DNA of 22,436 nt from Candidatus Aerophobetes bacterium Ae_b3b (GTDB taxonomy: Bacteria; Aerophobota; Aerophobia; Aerophobales; AE-B3A). The stretch is from contig NJBP01000038.1 of assembly GCA_005223085.1 (NCBI GenBank), positions 1-22,436 of the forward strand. The letters run 5' to 3'. Numbering within the stretch: position 1 is the first letter of the stretch; each line of letters starts with the position of its first letter. The position numbers were made by a program, and so were the translations under genes. Shown piece after piece: positions 14,821-22,159 of the stretch. The notes beneath the pieces were generated by a model, which worked only from the letters and a program-made list of their open reading frames with translations, ran no database searches and was not told the DNA's origin.

Positions 14821-15792
14821 TTAACCTCCCTGCTCCACATAGAGGTCTTCCAGGGCTGACTCTGGTCTAGGCGGGGGACTAGCTTGAGCATACTTCACAG
14901 CATCTTTTATCTCATCTTCAATTTTCTTTTCTACAAAGGAGATTTCCTTGGACTGTATAATATCATTTTCCAACAAATACTTCTTAAACTTTTTTAGGGG
15001 GTCTCTCTTTTTCCATTCCTTGACTTCTTCTTTTGTACGGTAAACTTCGGGGTCCCCCTCCCAATGTCCTCTGTAGCGATAAGTTTTACATTCAACTAAA
15101 GTTGGACCCCTTCCAGCTCTAGCCCTTTCTACTGCTTTGTTGGTCTCCTCATAAACAGCAAGGACATCATTACCATCAATAATCACTCCCGGCATATTGT
15201 AAGACTTAGCCCTATCAGCAATATCTCTAATAGGCTGATGATCAGCCTGGGGTGTAGTCTCTGCATAGAGATTATTCTCGCAAACGTAAACTACAGGAAG
15301 CTTCCAGAGTGAAGCTAGATTAAGAGATTCATGAAAACCACCTTGATTAGAGGCACCATCCCCAAAAAAACAGACAGTTACCCTTCCATCCTCAAGATAC
15401 TGGGAGGCGAGAGCAGTTCCAGTAGCAATGGGTATGCCTCCCCCCACTATCCCATTAGCTCCCAGGATACCAATGGAGAAATCAGCAATATGCATGGAGC
15501 CTCCTTTACCTTTGCAATATCCTGTCTCTTTACCATAAAGTTCGGCCATCATCCTCTTAAGATCAGCCCCCTTAGCAATGCAGTGGCCATGCCCCCGATG
15601 AGTACTGGTAATATAGTCATCCCGATTAAGGCTAGCACATACCCCTACAGCTACTGCTTCTTCACCAATATAACTATGCAGCCAACCGGGAAGCTCTTTA
15701 TTATGAAAGAGTTTAACTGCCTCTTGCTCAAAACGACGGATTTTGTACATAGATGCATAAAGACCTGCTAGAAAGTTCCTTTTGTTTTCCAT
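14821..15792 (-). CDS. Thiamine-diphosphate-dependent dehydrogenase E1 alpha subunit (AcoA/PdhA type)
   Basis: 323 residues. The thiamine-diphosphate/magnesium motif starts at GDGASNQG (144-151) and ends at CENN (171-174). Other family stretches are TSTHRGHGHCIAKG (62-75), GKGGSMHIAD (96-104) and a late loop YRYRGHWEGDPEVYR, which corresponds to the phosphorylation loop of mitochondrial E1. Its lack of long insertions and the E(N)NLYAETTP form are closer to acetoin-dehydrogenase E1 than to the single-chain PDH E1. ATG at 15790-15792 follows AGGAGG 7 nt upstream. It lies 26 nt after the cupin gene and 1 nt before E1-beta. Substrate not identifiable from sequence. Confidence 0.92.
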   Translation of the reverse strand: MENKRNFLAGLYASMYKIRRFEQEAVKLFHNKELPGWLHSYIGEEAVAVGVCASLNRDDYITSTHRGHGHCIAKGADLKRMMAELYGKETGYCKGKGGSMHIADFSIGILGANGIVGGGIPIATGTALASQYLEDGRVTVCFFGDGASNQGGFHESLNLASLWKLPVVYVCENNLYAETTPQADHQPIRDIADRAKSYNMPGVIIDGNDVLAVYEETNKAVERARAGRGPTLVECKTYRYRGHWEGDPEVYRTKEEVKEWKKRDPLKKFKKYLLENDIIQSKEISFVEKKIEDEIKDAVKYAQASPPPRPESALEDLYVEQGG

Positions 15793-15818
15793 TATCCAGC
15801 CTCCTAAGAAACGTTCAT

Positions 15819-16772
15819 CTACGCCTGTAGACGCCCCGTGAACCGTACAGGCTTCTTGGTGTACGCGATCTCGGTTCCTCTTTCTTCAGTGGACCATAAA
15901 GAAGGAGCAATAATAGTTAGAACTTGAACATTTTCGTTGCCAAAGTTAAATCCCTGATGCCAAATATTTTTAGGAATTAAAAAAGCCTCATCTTTTTTAA
16001 TCTCGTAGGTTCTGCCTGTATCGGGATTAGTTAGAATTAAAGTTCCTTTCCTAACATAATAGAACTCATCTCCTGTATGGATATCGGGAGGAGAAAATTT
16101 GGCTCCCGGACAAATCCAGTAGTCACTTAAGGTGATTTCATCGGTACTTATATAAATGTAGCACCTTATTTCATCAGGTTCTCTGCCATATATCATAGAA
16201 ATTGCATCTTGCTTTCTAAGAACGGCTGGCTTCTTTTCTTCAGGAGAAAAAGGATATTTGCCTTGCCAGGAGGGGATCGAGAGCCCGAACTCTGGCTCAT
16301 CCTTTGCTCTATTTTCATCCTCTCTACTTTGAATGATAGAGTTGCTGTTCTTCCAGGAAGCCACAGCCAATAAAAACTCAATAGGTTCATCGTCGAAATT
16401 AAAGTAACGGTGTTTTAGTCCCCTCGGAATTAAAAATTTCTCATCCTCATAAATGAGGTAGCCCTCGTTGATAACCGATGTCTTACTAGCTCTATTGTTG
16501 TAAATTCGGGTATTCAGGGTACCCTTCAAAACGTAAATTACCTCATCCCCATTATGCACTTCAATATCAGAGCTTCCCTTGGCTGGGATGACCATTTTAC
16601 CAACATGGAAAAGATCATTGCTCACATAAAAATCAATTCTTGTGTTATTTTTCTTACCATGGATGAATCTTAAAATTTTCTCCCTGGGGATATAGACTCC
16701 CTCTTTCATTTTCTCCAATTCTTCTCGTGGAAATGGCCATTGACCAAGTAAGTCCAATTCATTTCCCATCAT
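15819..16772 (-). CDS. Tandem two-domain cupin protein
   Basis: 317 residues with two cupin barrels. The first has EVHNGDEVIYVLKGTLN (about 91-107) and LIPRGLKHRYFN. The second has PDIHTGDEFYYVRKGTLI and LIPKNIWHQGFNFG. Each keeps the His-x3-Glu and later His that bind a metal, so both sites could be active. Bicupins include sugar isomerases (the KduI/IolB class), dioxygenases and decarboxylases. Being first in a sugar cluster makes an isomerase or ring-opening enzyme the best guess, but the sequence does not decide. Two adjacent ATGs are possible: 16770-16772 (3 nt after GAGGAG) and 16767-16769 (6 nt, better spacing). It heads the cluster of seven genes facing away from the MoxR/VWA operon. 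Confidence 0.82.
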   Translation of the reverse strand: MMGNELDLLGQWPFPREELEKMKEGVYIPREKILRFIHGKKNNTRIDFYVSNDLFHVGKMVIPAKGSSDIEVHNGDEVIYVLKGTLNTRIYNNRASKTSVINEGYLIYEDEKFLIPRGLKHRYFNFDDEPIEFLLAVASWKNSNSIIQSREDENRAKDEPEFGLSIPSWQGKYPFSPEEKKPAVLRKQDAISMIYGREPDEIRCYIYISTDEITLSDYWICPGAKFSPPDIHTGDEFYYVRKGTLILTNPDTGRTYEIKKDEAFLIPKNIWHQGFNFGNENVQVLTIIAPSLWSTEERGTEIAYTKKPVRFTGRLQA

Positions 16773-16823
16773 CTACTCCTCTTGATTTAAGCGGAATTTT
16801 CTCTTGATATTTGCAGGCGATCA

Positions 16824-16979
16824 TCAGACTTCATACATGAAAATTCGAGAGTTTATCCCAAAAATACAGCAGTCCTTAGCTGGTAGGTCCCAGGCCTTCT
16901 CCTGGGCTATCCTCCTAGCCGGTTCTAAAATTAGATCTCCTGCTATGGATTTAATAGGAAGACTTTTCCAAACTCCCTT
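16824..16979 (-). pseudogene. Possible C-terminal gene remnant, unidentified (faint ROK-kinase resemblance)
   Basis: An open reverse frame of 51 codons ends in tandem stops (TGA TGA) and begins just after a TGA, with no start codon or ribosome site. It reads protein-like text such as IAGDLILEPARRIAQEK. This faintly recalls the AGDLLLEPIRR-type helix near the C-terminus of ROK sugar kinases, but the glycine-rich ending of that family is missing. It lies in the leader between the cupin gene and the MoxR gene. It may be a fossil of an earlier gene in the cluster, or chance. Low confidence. Confidence 0.22.
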
Positions 16980-17079
16980 TCATCAGCTACCTTTTTAATA
17001 TTATACGCTACTTTGTTTATTTTATCAAGAGTACAGAGTGATTCCTCCTTAAGAAAGACTTGCCTGCAAATCGAGAGCC

Positions 17080-17107
17080 TTGACAGGAAGCCCAAATCTC
17101 CTAAAAT
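17080..17107 (+). promoter_or_regulatory. Promoter of the MoxR/VWA operon
   Basis: TTGACA (17080-17085), a 16-nt spacer and TAAAAT (17102-17107) form a near-consensus housekeeping promoter. Transcription would begin about 17114, only some 10 nt before the ATG at 17124, with no Shine-Dalgarno in between. This implies an almost leaderless message. Confidence 0.65.
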
Positions 17108-17123
17108 AGTGTAGAATAGCAAA

Positions 17124-18932
17124 ATGTGGGCTAATTTAATAAAAGAAATAAAAGAGCTTTCTCAAGCCAGAGTTTACAAAAACTCTACCGAGGTCTGCCG
17201 ACTGAGGGGGGTTTCATTCACTGTCTGGGACGTTATCACAGCAGCCATTATCTCCGGGCTCAATATCCTGGTGGTGGGAGAAAAAGGAGAGGGAAAGACT
17301 CAGCTTGCCGTTGATGTTAATAACAGTCTTTTTGGAGGAAGAGGCACCTTTATCAGAGCTCATCCTGATCTTAAAACCAGAGATATTTATACTTCTCTCA
17401 ATCTGGAAACCTTGGCCTCTGGTAAGGGAGATACCCACCAGGCTTTAGAATTATCCGAATCGATTAAAAATCCTTTAACCATCCTTGATGAAATAAATCG
17501 TGTCCCTCAGATTACCCAAAATCAAGCTCTGAGTATTCTCGATGGGTACATTAGTCTTCCAGAGAAAAGCGCCCGGTTCTTTTTCGGAATTGACGGATAT
17601 CACATTGGCCTGGCCACGGCAAATTTAACTAAAGGATATGGAGGAACTTTCCCCTTTGATCCGGCCTATCTAGATAGATCTCACCTCATTTTGAACGTAG
17701 ATAACTTTCCTCCCGGAACTACAGATTTAATAGAAATTCAACAGCAGGATACCACCCCCCGGGTCATATCACCTGAGCTTGAGGACTCTACTGATAAAAT
17801 CATCCGAACATGGCAGCTAATGAAAAACCTCAAACTTTCCCTCGATGGTCTCATGGCTGATTTATACCTCAAAAGAAGCCTGGACTACTGTGACAGGTCC
17901 CCTACCGGGAGAAAAAGTACGGTGAGAGACGATATTCCTGCTATGTGTCAGGGGTGCTTATCTGAAGGAAAAGCCACCGTGATGGGAGACGTTTGTGCCT
18001 ATGTCATTCCTGCCACCACCAGAACTTTCAAGGCCTTTAAAGCCTTAGCTTTTGGGCTTACTGCCGTCTCTCAAGCCAAATCGGAAACTTCGGTTAACGA
18101 GCTTCCCGGGTACCTGGAGATTCTCCAGGCCTTTAGACTTACCGCACCTTATTCCGGGATCCTTGATTCGTCCTGGGTAAAAAGTCAACATCACGGTAAT
18201 CCCTATCTTGCTTCTGATTTTCTTTACCGGAAAATAAAGTCCGAGCTGGAAGAAAAAGCTGATTATATAAAGAAAGCATTTTACGATGCTCTATCCGGAA
18301 CCCTTGCTCACGAAGAAGTGAAAGTATTAGGGGAAGAATGGGGATGGCTCGAGGAGATACTGACTGAAATTAATAAAATCAGCCGAAGTAGTCCAAAACC
18401 TCTGGTGGAGGAAATCAAAGAGGGAAAAGTTTTGGCTACTAATCAGATCTGGCTCGAGGATCTTCTTTGGCCCGAGCAGACTATCTTTGGAGAAAAAATA
18501 ACCGATCTTAAGCCAGGAGAAAAAATAAGTAAAAAGATAAGTGATAGATTAGGAAGTATGTACGGCATAGCTTTTGCCACTGAGAACGGCATCTATGCCT
18601 GGTATGAAAATTTAAGTAAGCCCAGGAAAATCTTTGATCTTGAGCGTGGGAAATTTCGAAGAAAGCGCATCACTGGCTTAGCTTTGGTGGAAGGAAAGCT
18701 CGTTTTTTCCACCGGACGCGAGATTTACCAGGTAGAAAACCCCCAGGAACCTTTGATAACTTCCGATCGTTCACTGCAGGCTTTAGCCCAGAGCGGTGAT
18801 TCCTTGGTAGGAGCAGAAGAAAGAAAAATATGGATAAAGAAAAAAGGTGGGGACCAGCAAACTACCATTTTTTTGGAGAAAAAGGTCACGGCCCTGGCAA
18901 GTGTTCCGATTTATCAATTAAAAGAGTTATAG
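17124..18932 (+). CDS. MoxR-type AAA+ ATPase with C-terminal repeat domain
   Basis: 602 residues, much longer than the usual 300-350 of MoxR proteins. The AAA+ core shows Walker A GEKGEGKT (52-59), Walker B LTILDE (118-123), sensor-1 Asn167 (LATANLTKG), a likely arginine finger in AYLDRSHLIL (Arg185) and a sensor-2-like PATTR (Arg300). An insertion carries four cysteines (256, 275, 278, 291; one CxxC), a possible zinc or iron-sulfur site. After a helical part (about 370-470), the last 110 residues repeat a propeller-like unit three to four times (YGIAFATENGIYAWYE; ITGLALVEGKLVFSTGREIY; LQALAQSGDSLVGAEERKIW). MoxR ATPases act with VWA proteins as chaperones that insert metals or assemble complexes. 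Its stop is 1 nt before the VWA gene. No clear ribosome site precedes the ATG. Confidence 0.88.
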   Translation: MWANLIKEIKELSQARVYKNSTEVCRLRGVSFTVWDVITAAIISGLNILVVGEKGEGKTQLAVDVNNSLFGGRGTFIRAHPDLKTRDIYTSLNLETLASGKGDTHQALELSESIKNPLTILDEINRVPQITQNQALSILDGYISLPEKSARFFFGIDGYHIGLATANLTKGYGGTFPFDPAYLDRSHLILNVDNFPPGTTDLIEIQQQDTTPRVISPELEDSTDKIIRTWQLMKNLKLSLDGLMADLYLKRSLDYCDRSPTGRKSTVRDDIPAMCQGCLSEGKATVMGDVCAYVIPATTRTFKAFKALAFGLTAVSQAKSETSVNELPGYLEILQAFRLTAPYSGILDSSWVKSQHHGNPYLASDFLYRKIKSELEEKADYIKKAFYDALSGTLAHEEVKVLGEEWGWLEEILTEINKISRSSPKPLVEEIKEGKVLATNQIWLEDLLWPEQTIFGEKITDLKPGEKISKKISDRLGSMYGIAFATENGIYAWYENLSKPRKIFDLERGKFRRKRITGLALVEGKLVFSTGREIYQVENPQEPLITSDRSLQALAQSGDSLVGAEERKIWIKKKGGDQQTTIFLEKKVTALASVPIYQLKEL

Positions 18933-18933
18933 G

Positions 18934-20793
18934 ATGGATTATAAGAGACTCGAGCGCGAGCTTTGCAGTATCAATAATCTCCTGGGATCAAGTGAAATAA
19001 TAGTAAAGGTCTTTCCCTTAAAACCTTCTCGTGGTCACCTTGCGGCGAGGCTATCTTCTCAAAACGAGATGCAGGTAAGCATTGATGAAGACTGGGATAT
19101 CTCCCAGGATTCAGTGCTTACCCGCTATCTTGGCCGGGGATACCATGAACATCCCCTTTTGGAGATAGGTGAGGATCTACTCTGTAATCAAATCGCCCAT
19201 CACCAGATTTGCCCCCGCAATATGGAGTTCCATCATCAAATCCTGGAGGGAGTCGGTCAAGCAATAGGGGAGCAAGAGAAAAAATCGTGCATAGAATACC
19301 TTACTCATGCCTTTGAGGATGTAATAGCTAACGCATGGTGTAAGCTAAATTTTTCTCACTTTAAAGGAATGCCCGCTTTCTTTTACGATCAGGCTTACCT
19401 TCCTCCATCGGTGACCCGGACCTTCAAGGATCGCATCATGGAGATCCTTTTTTCTCCCAGGTTCTCCCCCCTTTATGAGGCCTTTGTCAAGATAAATCTT
19501 CTCACGTGGGGAGACGAAGAAGACCTTCACTTAGCTCGGAGGCGCTTTACCGACAGAAAATCTATCAAAGCGGCAGTTAATAAGGTAATGAAAATCCTGA
19601 ACCTCCAGGGTGGGTCTCTTGAGCACAAGGTGGATATTTTTTCCAGAAACCACAATTGGCAGCAGCTTGCTTTTAAATTCAGCCTTGGTCTAAGGAGCCT
19701 TTTAGAAGGAAAACCAAAGGAAGAGCTAAGTTCGGATAATCAATACCAGAGAAATACGATCAATCCAGCGCTAAGGAAAAGAATAGTTAAAACAATGTAT
19801 GAGAACAAGAGAAAACCCAGTTATCTTACCAGTTTTGAAATAACCAGAACGCTATATGAGATTCTTTCTCCAGAAATCCCTATGCAGGTGGATACCCAAA
19901 AAAGAGGAAGTACCATGCCCCTGGTTCCCTTTAATTACGAGGCTTTTGATCCTGAGCGGCATTCACGAGAGGATATCGATTTATACGGGTTGGCAGTTGA
20001 TCCAGAAAGTCCTTTTTTTGAGCTGATAAACTTCCGAGTTCCTAGATACCACTATGATCTCTTCATTCCCTATAAACCGGAAAGAAAAGGGGCTTTTCCT
20101 GATATCTGCTTTCTCATAGATACCTCAGCCTCTATGGCCAATGATATACAAAGCAAAATTTCTCCCCAGACCCTTTCTTTGGCCAGCGAAATGATGAAGC
20201 ATCGTTTCTATTTTGGAGAGGGTAATTATTCCTGGAGCAATAAGAGTAAGTATCATCACGTCGTGCTCGGCTTTACTGGAGCCTTAAAGTGGCTTAGATC
20301 CTGCGGGATAGCTCCTTACATTGAGTACAATTTGATAACTTTTTCCAGGAATACTCTGGCCACGGGATGGAAAAATTACCAGGAGATAGATGATTGTAGA
20401 AGATTGGCCTATCTTCCTGAGTTTAATACTACCCTTCTGGAGGCCGAGGTATTAGGTGAGGAGCTTCTTAACCGGCCTTTCTTGGTTATGATTATCCTCA
20501 CCGATGGGGAAATATTCAACTGGAATGAATCCACCAAAGGATATGCTCCTCACCGCTTAAGAAATCTGGTAAAGCCCATGAAGCCGGTGAGCCTTATTAT
20601 GAAAGAGATTGTGGAAAAGAATATGGTTTCGCACATTCAAATCAGTGAGGGGGATTTTAAACCCCGAATTTCTGATCTGACCTGCCGCGACCTACAAAAA
20701 TGGGGAGCAGAGATTCACCGAATAAACGACATTGCCAGCCTAGAGACCCTCATGATAAATCTCACTCAAAAGGCCATGGCCCCTTATCTTTGA
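18934..20793 (+). CDS. VWA-domain protein with an N-terminal zincin-like region, partner of the MoxR ATPase
   Basis: 619 residues. The C-terminal VWA domain (about 388-600) has a complete MIDAS metal site: Asp396-x-Ser398-x-Ser400 (LIDTSAS), a Thr at 499/500 (FNTTLLEAE) and Asp524 (LTDGE). The N-terminal 200 residues include NQIAHHQICPRNMEFHH (85-101) and FEDVIANAW (127-135). They look like the metallopeptidase-type domain that sits before VWA in related proteins (from memory), but the HExxH position reads NQIAH, so the domain is probably not catalytic. The middle (200-380) is unrecognised and charged. No signal peptide or membrane helix is seen; it should be cytoplasmic. Its ATG is 1 nt after the MoxR stop, so translation is coupled. 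The target of the ATPase/VWA pair is unknown. It shows no sequence tie to the divergent sugar cluster. Confidence 0.87.
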   Translation: MDYKRLERELCSINNLLGSSEIIVKVFPLKPSRGHLAARLSSQNEMQVSIDEDWDISQDSVLTRYLGRGYHEHPLLEIGEDLLCNQIAHHQICPRNMEFHHQILEGVGQAIGEQEKKSCIEYLTHAFEDVIANAWCKLNFSHFKGMPAFFYDQAYLPPSVTRTFKDRIMEILFSPRFSPLYEAFVKINLLTWGDEEDLHLARRRFTDRKSIKAAVNKVMKILNLQGGSLEHKVDIFSRNHNWQQLAFKFSLGLRSLLEGKPKEELSSDNQYQRNTINPALRKRIVKTMYENKRKPSYLTSFEITRTLYEILSPEIPMQVDTQKRGSTMPLVPFNYEAFDPERHSREDIDLYGLAVDPESPFFELINFRVPRYHYDLFIPYKPERKGAFPDICFLIDTSASMANDIQSKISPQTLSLASEMMKHRFYFGEGNYSWSNKSKYHHVVLGFTGALKWLRSCGIAPYIEYNLITFSRNTLATGWKNYQEIDDCRRLAYLPEFNTTLLEAEVLGEELLNRPFLVMIILTDGEIFNWNESTKGYAPHRLRNLVKPMKPVSLIMKEIVEKNMVSHIQISEGDFKPRISDLTCRDLQKWGAEIHRINDIASLETLMINLTQKAMAPYL

Positions 20794-21103
20794 AAAATAC
20801 TGTTCCACTTCTTATTACCCCTTTTGATAATACACGTTCCCTGAACCGCCAATCCGAATCTGAATTTGTATCTAAGCCATCTGGATACCTTGTCCAGTAG
20901 CGATTATCATCGTCTGTATCGCTTGCCACCAGTGTCCTGTCCACTTCTATGCCTTCTGCATCCTTTAGTATAATCAACTCATCTTCGTTATCTAACCATT
21001 GTTTGGAGTGAATATAAGTCCAATAACCTTTGGGGGGCATTATAGTGCCTTGAGGTATCCTAACAGTCACTGTTTTTCCGTGTGTAGTCTCCAAAGCCCA
21101 CAA
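20762..21103 (-). pseudogene. Lamin-tail-domain (LTD) protein fragment
   Basis: A reverse frame of 113 codons reads the second half of a lamin tail domain: WALETTHGKTVTVRIPQGT, then PPKGYWTY, WLDNEDELIILKDAEG, EVDRT and a TRYPDGLDTNSDSDWRF ending. The usual start of the domain (INEVELNP ... NEWVEL) is missing. The frame is closed by a stop 12 nt before the TTG, so four more codons (LRYL) at most belong. No ribosome site is visible. After SKG (about 20819) the frame runs on into unrelated text and overlaps the end of the VWA gene. Intact LTD proteins are secreted, often with other surface domains. I read this as a truncated relic, not a working gene. Confidence 0.6.
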
Positions 21104-21200
21104 GTATCTAAGTTATCACTATTTTACTGGAAATTAAGGAGTCGTCAAATTGTTACGTTGTTGTTTCTGAAGTTGGATATTTTCTAAGGCAGGAAAGAAT

Positions 21201-21229
21201 TTTACAAAACTTGGGAATTGAGTTAAAAT
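21201..21229 (+). promoter_or_regulatory. Promoter of the SDR/FGGY kinase operon
   Basis: TTTACA (21201-21206), a 17-nt spacer and TAAAAT (21224-21229) are each 5-of-6 matches to consensus at ideal spacing. The leader to the GTG at 21363 would be about 127 nt. Confidence 0.6.
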
Positions 21230-21305
21230 GTAGACATTAACGGGAAATCTAATTTTAATCTAAAATTCTTATGGCTTAAGAGTAAAGAATCATTTTGAAG
21301 CGTGG

Positions 21306-21337
21306 AACTTCGTCCTGAAAGTTAAAGGACTCAAGTT
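21306..21337 (+). promoter_or_regulatory. Hairpin in the leader of the SDR operon
   Basis: AACTT c GTCCT, a 9-nt loop, AGGAC tc AAGTT form a two-part stem 26 nt before the GTG start. No U-run follows, so it is not a standard terminator. It could be a regulatory stem or a protein-binding site; it matches no riboswitch class I know. Confidence 0.3.
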
Positions 21338-21362
21338 AAGCTTTAATAAGAGAAGACACAAA

Positions 21363-22142
21363 GTGGAATTAAACGGTAAAATTGCCTTAGTTACTGGATC
21401 AGCAAGAGGGATTGGCAAAGCTATCGCCCTGAAGTTTGCCCAGGAAGGAGCCAGGGTGGCCCTAAATGATATTAATGACGAAAGTCTGAAAGGGGCGACA
21501 AGAGAAATCCAAAAGGTTAGTAGAGAAAAGATAGTTTACAAGAAGGCCGATGTAAGCAAAAGTGAAGAGGTTGAAGAGCTGACCCAGTACGTAGTGGAAA
21601 AATTAGGGGTAATAGATATTCTCGTTAACAACGCTGCCATATCCAGAATTATCTCCCTTCTGGATACCAGTGAAAAGCTATGGGATAGGATAATGGAGGT
21701 TAATCTCAAAGGTGCCTTTCTCTGCTGCAAAGCTGTAATCCCCGGGATGATAAAAAAGGGGGGAGGTAAGATCATCAATATGAGTTCTCAGTCTGGCAAA
21801 AGGGGAAGCACATGGCATGCTGCCTATTGTGTCTCCAAGTTTGGAATTATCGGCCTTACTCAGAGTCTGGCTCTAGAGCTTGCTCCCTACAAGATCAACG
21901 TCAATGCCGTTTGTCCGGGGGTAGTATTCACTCCTCTCTGGGAGGAACAGGCATCTAATCATGCCAGAAGAAGAGGAATAGACAAAAAACAGGTCAAGGA
22001 GGATCTGGTTAAAAAGATTCCTCTGGGTAGACTGGGCACCCCTGAAGAGGTAGCTAATCTAGTCTTATTTCTGGCCTCTTCCCGTTCCGATTACATGACC
22101 GGCCAGGCCGTAAACCTCAGTGGAGGGTCGATTTTGTATTAG
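21363..22142 (+). CDS. Short-chain dehydrogenase/reductase (SDR), sugar/polyol dehydrogenase type
   Basis: 259 residues of the classical SDR family. The cofactor motif is TGSARGIG (11-18), the structural motif NNAA (89-92), and catalytic residues are Asn114, Ser142 (NMSSQSG), Tyr155 and Lys159 (YCVSK). The C-terminal loop VCPGVVFTPLWEEQ and the end TGQAVNLSGG are as in FabG-like and sorbitol-6-phosphate or related polyol dehydrogenases. Acidic Asp36 after the second strand (ALNDIND) points to NAD rather than NADP. The start is GTG at 21363; AAGAGAAG upstream is a modest site. It is followed after 17 nt by an FGGY kinase, so a polyol or ketose substrate is likely. Confidence 0.88.
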   Translation: MELNGKIALVTGSARGIGKAIALKFAQEGARVALNDINDESLKGATREIQKVSREKIVYKKADVSKSEEVEELTQYVVEKLGVIDILVNNAAISRIISLLDTSEKLWDRIMEVNLKGAFLCCKAVIPGMIKKGGGKIINMSSQSGKRGSTWHAAYCVSKFGIIGLTQSLALELAPYKINVNAVCPGVVFTPLWEEQASNHARRRGIDKKQVKEDLVKKIPLGRLGTPEEVANLVLFLASSRSDYMTGQAVNLSGGSILY

Positions 22143-22159
22143 CTAAAAAGGTAAATAAT

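Larger units (their letters stand above)
16773..17123. other. Divergent intergenic region between the cupin cluster and the MoxR/VWA operon
   Basis: 351 nt. On the plus side it ends with a good promoter (17080-17107). On the minus side, for the cupin operon, I find only a short inverted repeat TTCAT-AC-ATGAA at 16830-16841, a possible operator, and no convincing -35/-10 pair. A hairpin CCCAGG/CCTGGG lies near 16888-16905, and a gene-like remnant overlaps it. Confidence 0.4.

Noticed and set aside
13842-15792. Complete pyruvate or acetoin dehydrogenase complex
   Set aside because: Only the two E1 subunits are present; no E2, E3 or lipoate-related gene was found in the window.
12456-16772. Methylthioribulose salvage by a RuBisCO-like protein plus cupin, as in Rhodospirillum
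   Set aside because: The cupin there is a small single-domain protein. Here it is a 317-residue bicupin, and the E1, MDR and kinase partners have no place in that route.
16804-16998. Plus-strand 64-codon ORF upstream of the MoxR gene
   Set aside because: No ribosome site, and it lies upstream of the promoter at 17080; the opposite strand gives more protein-like text.
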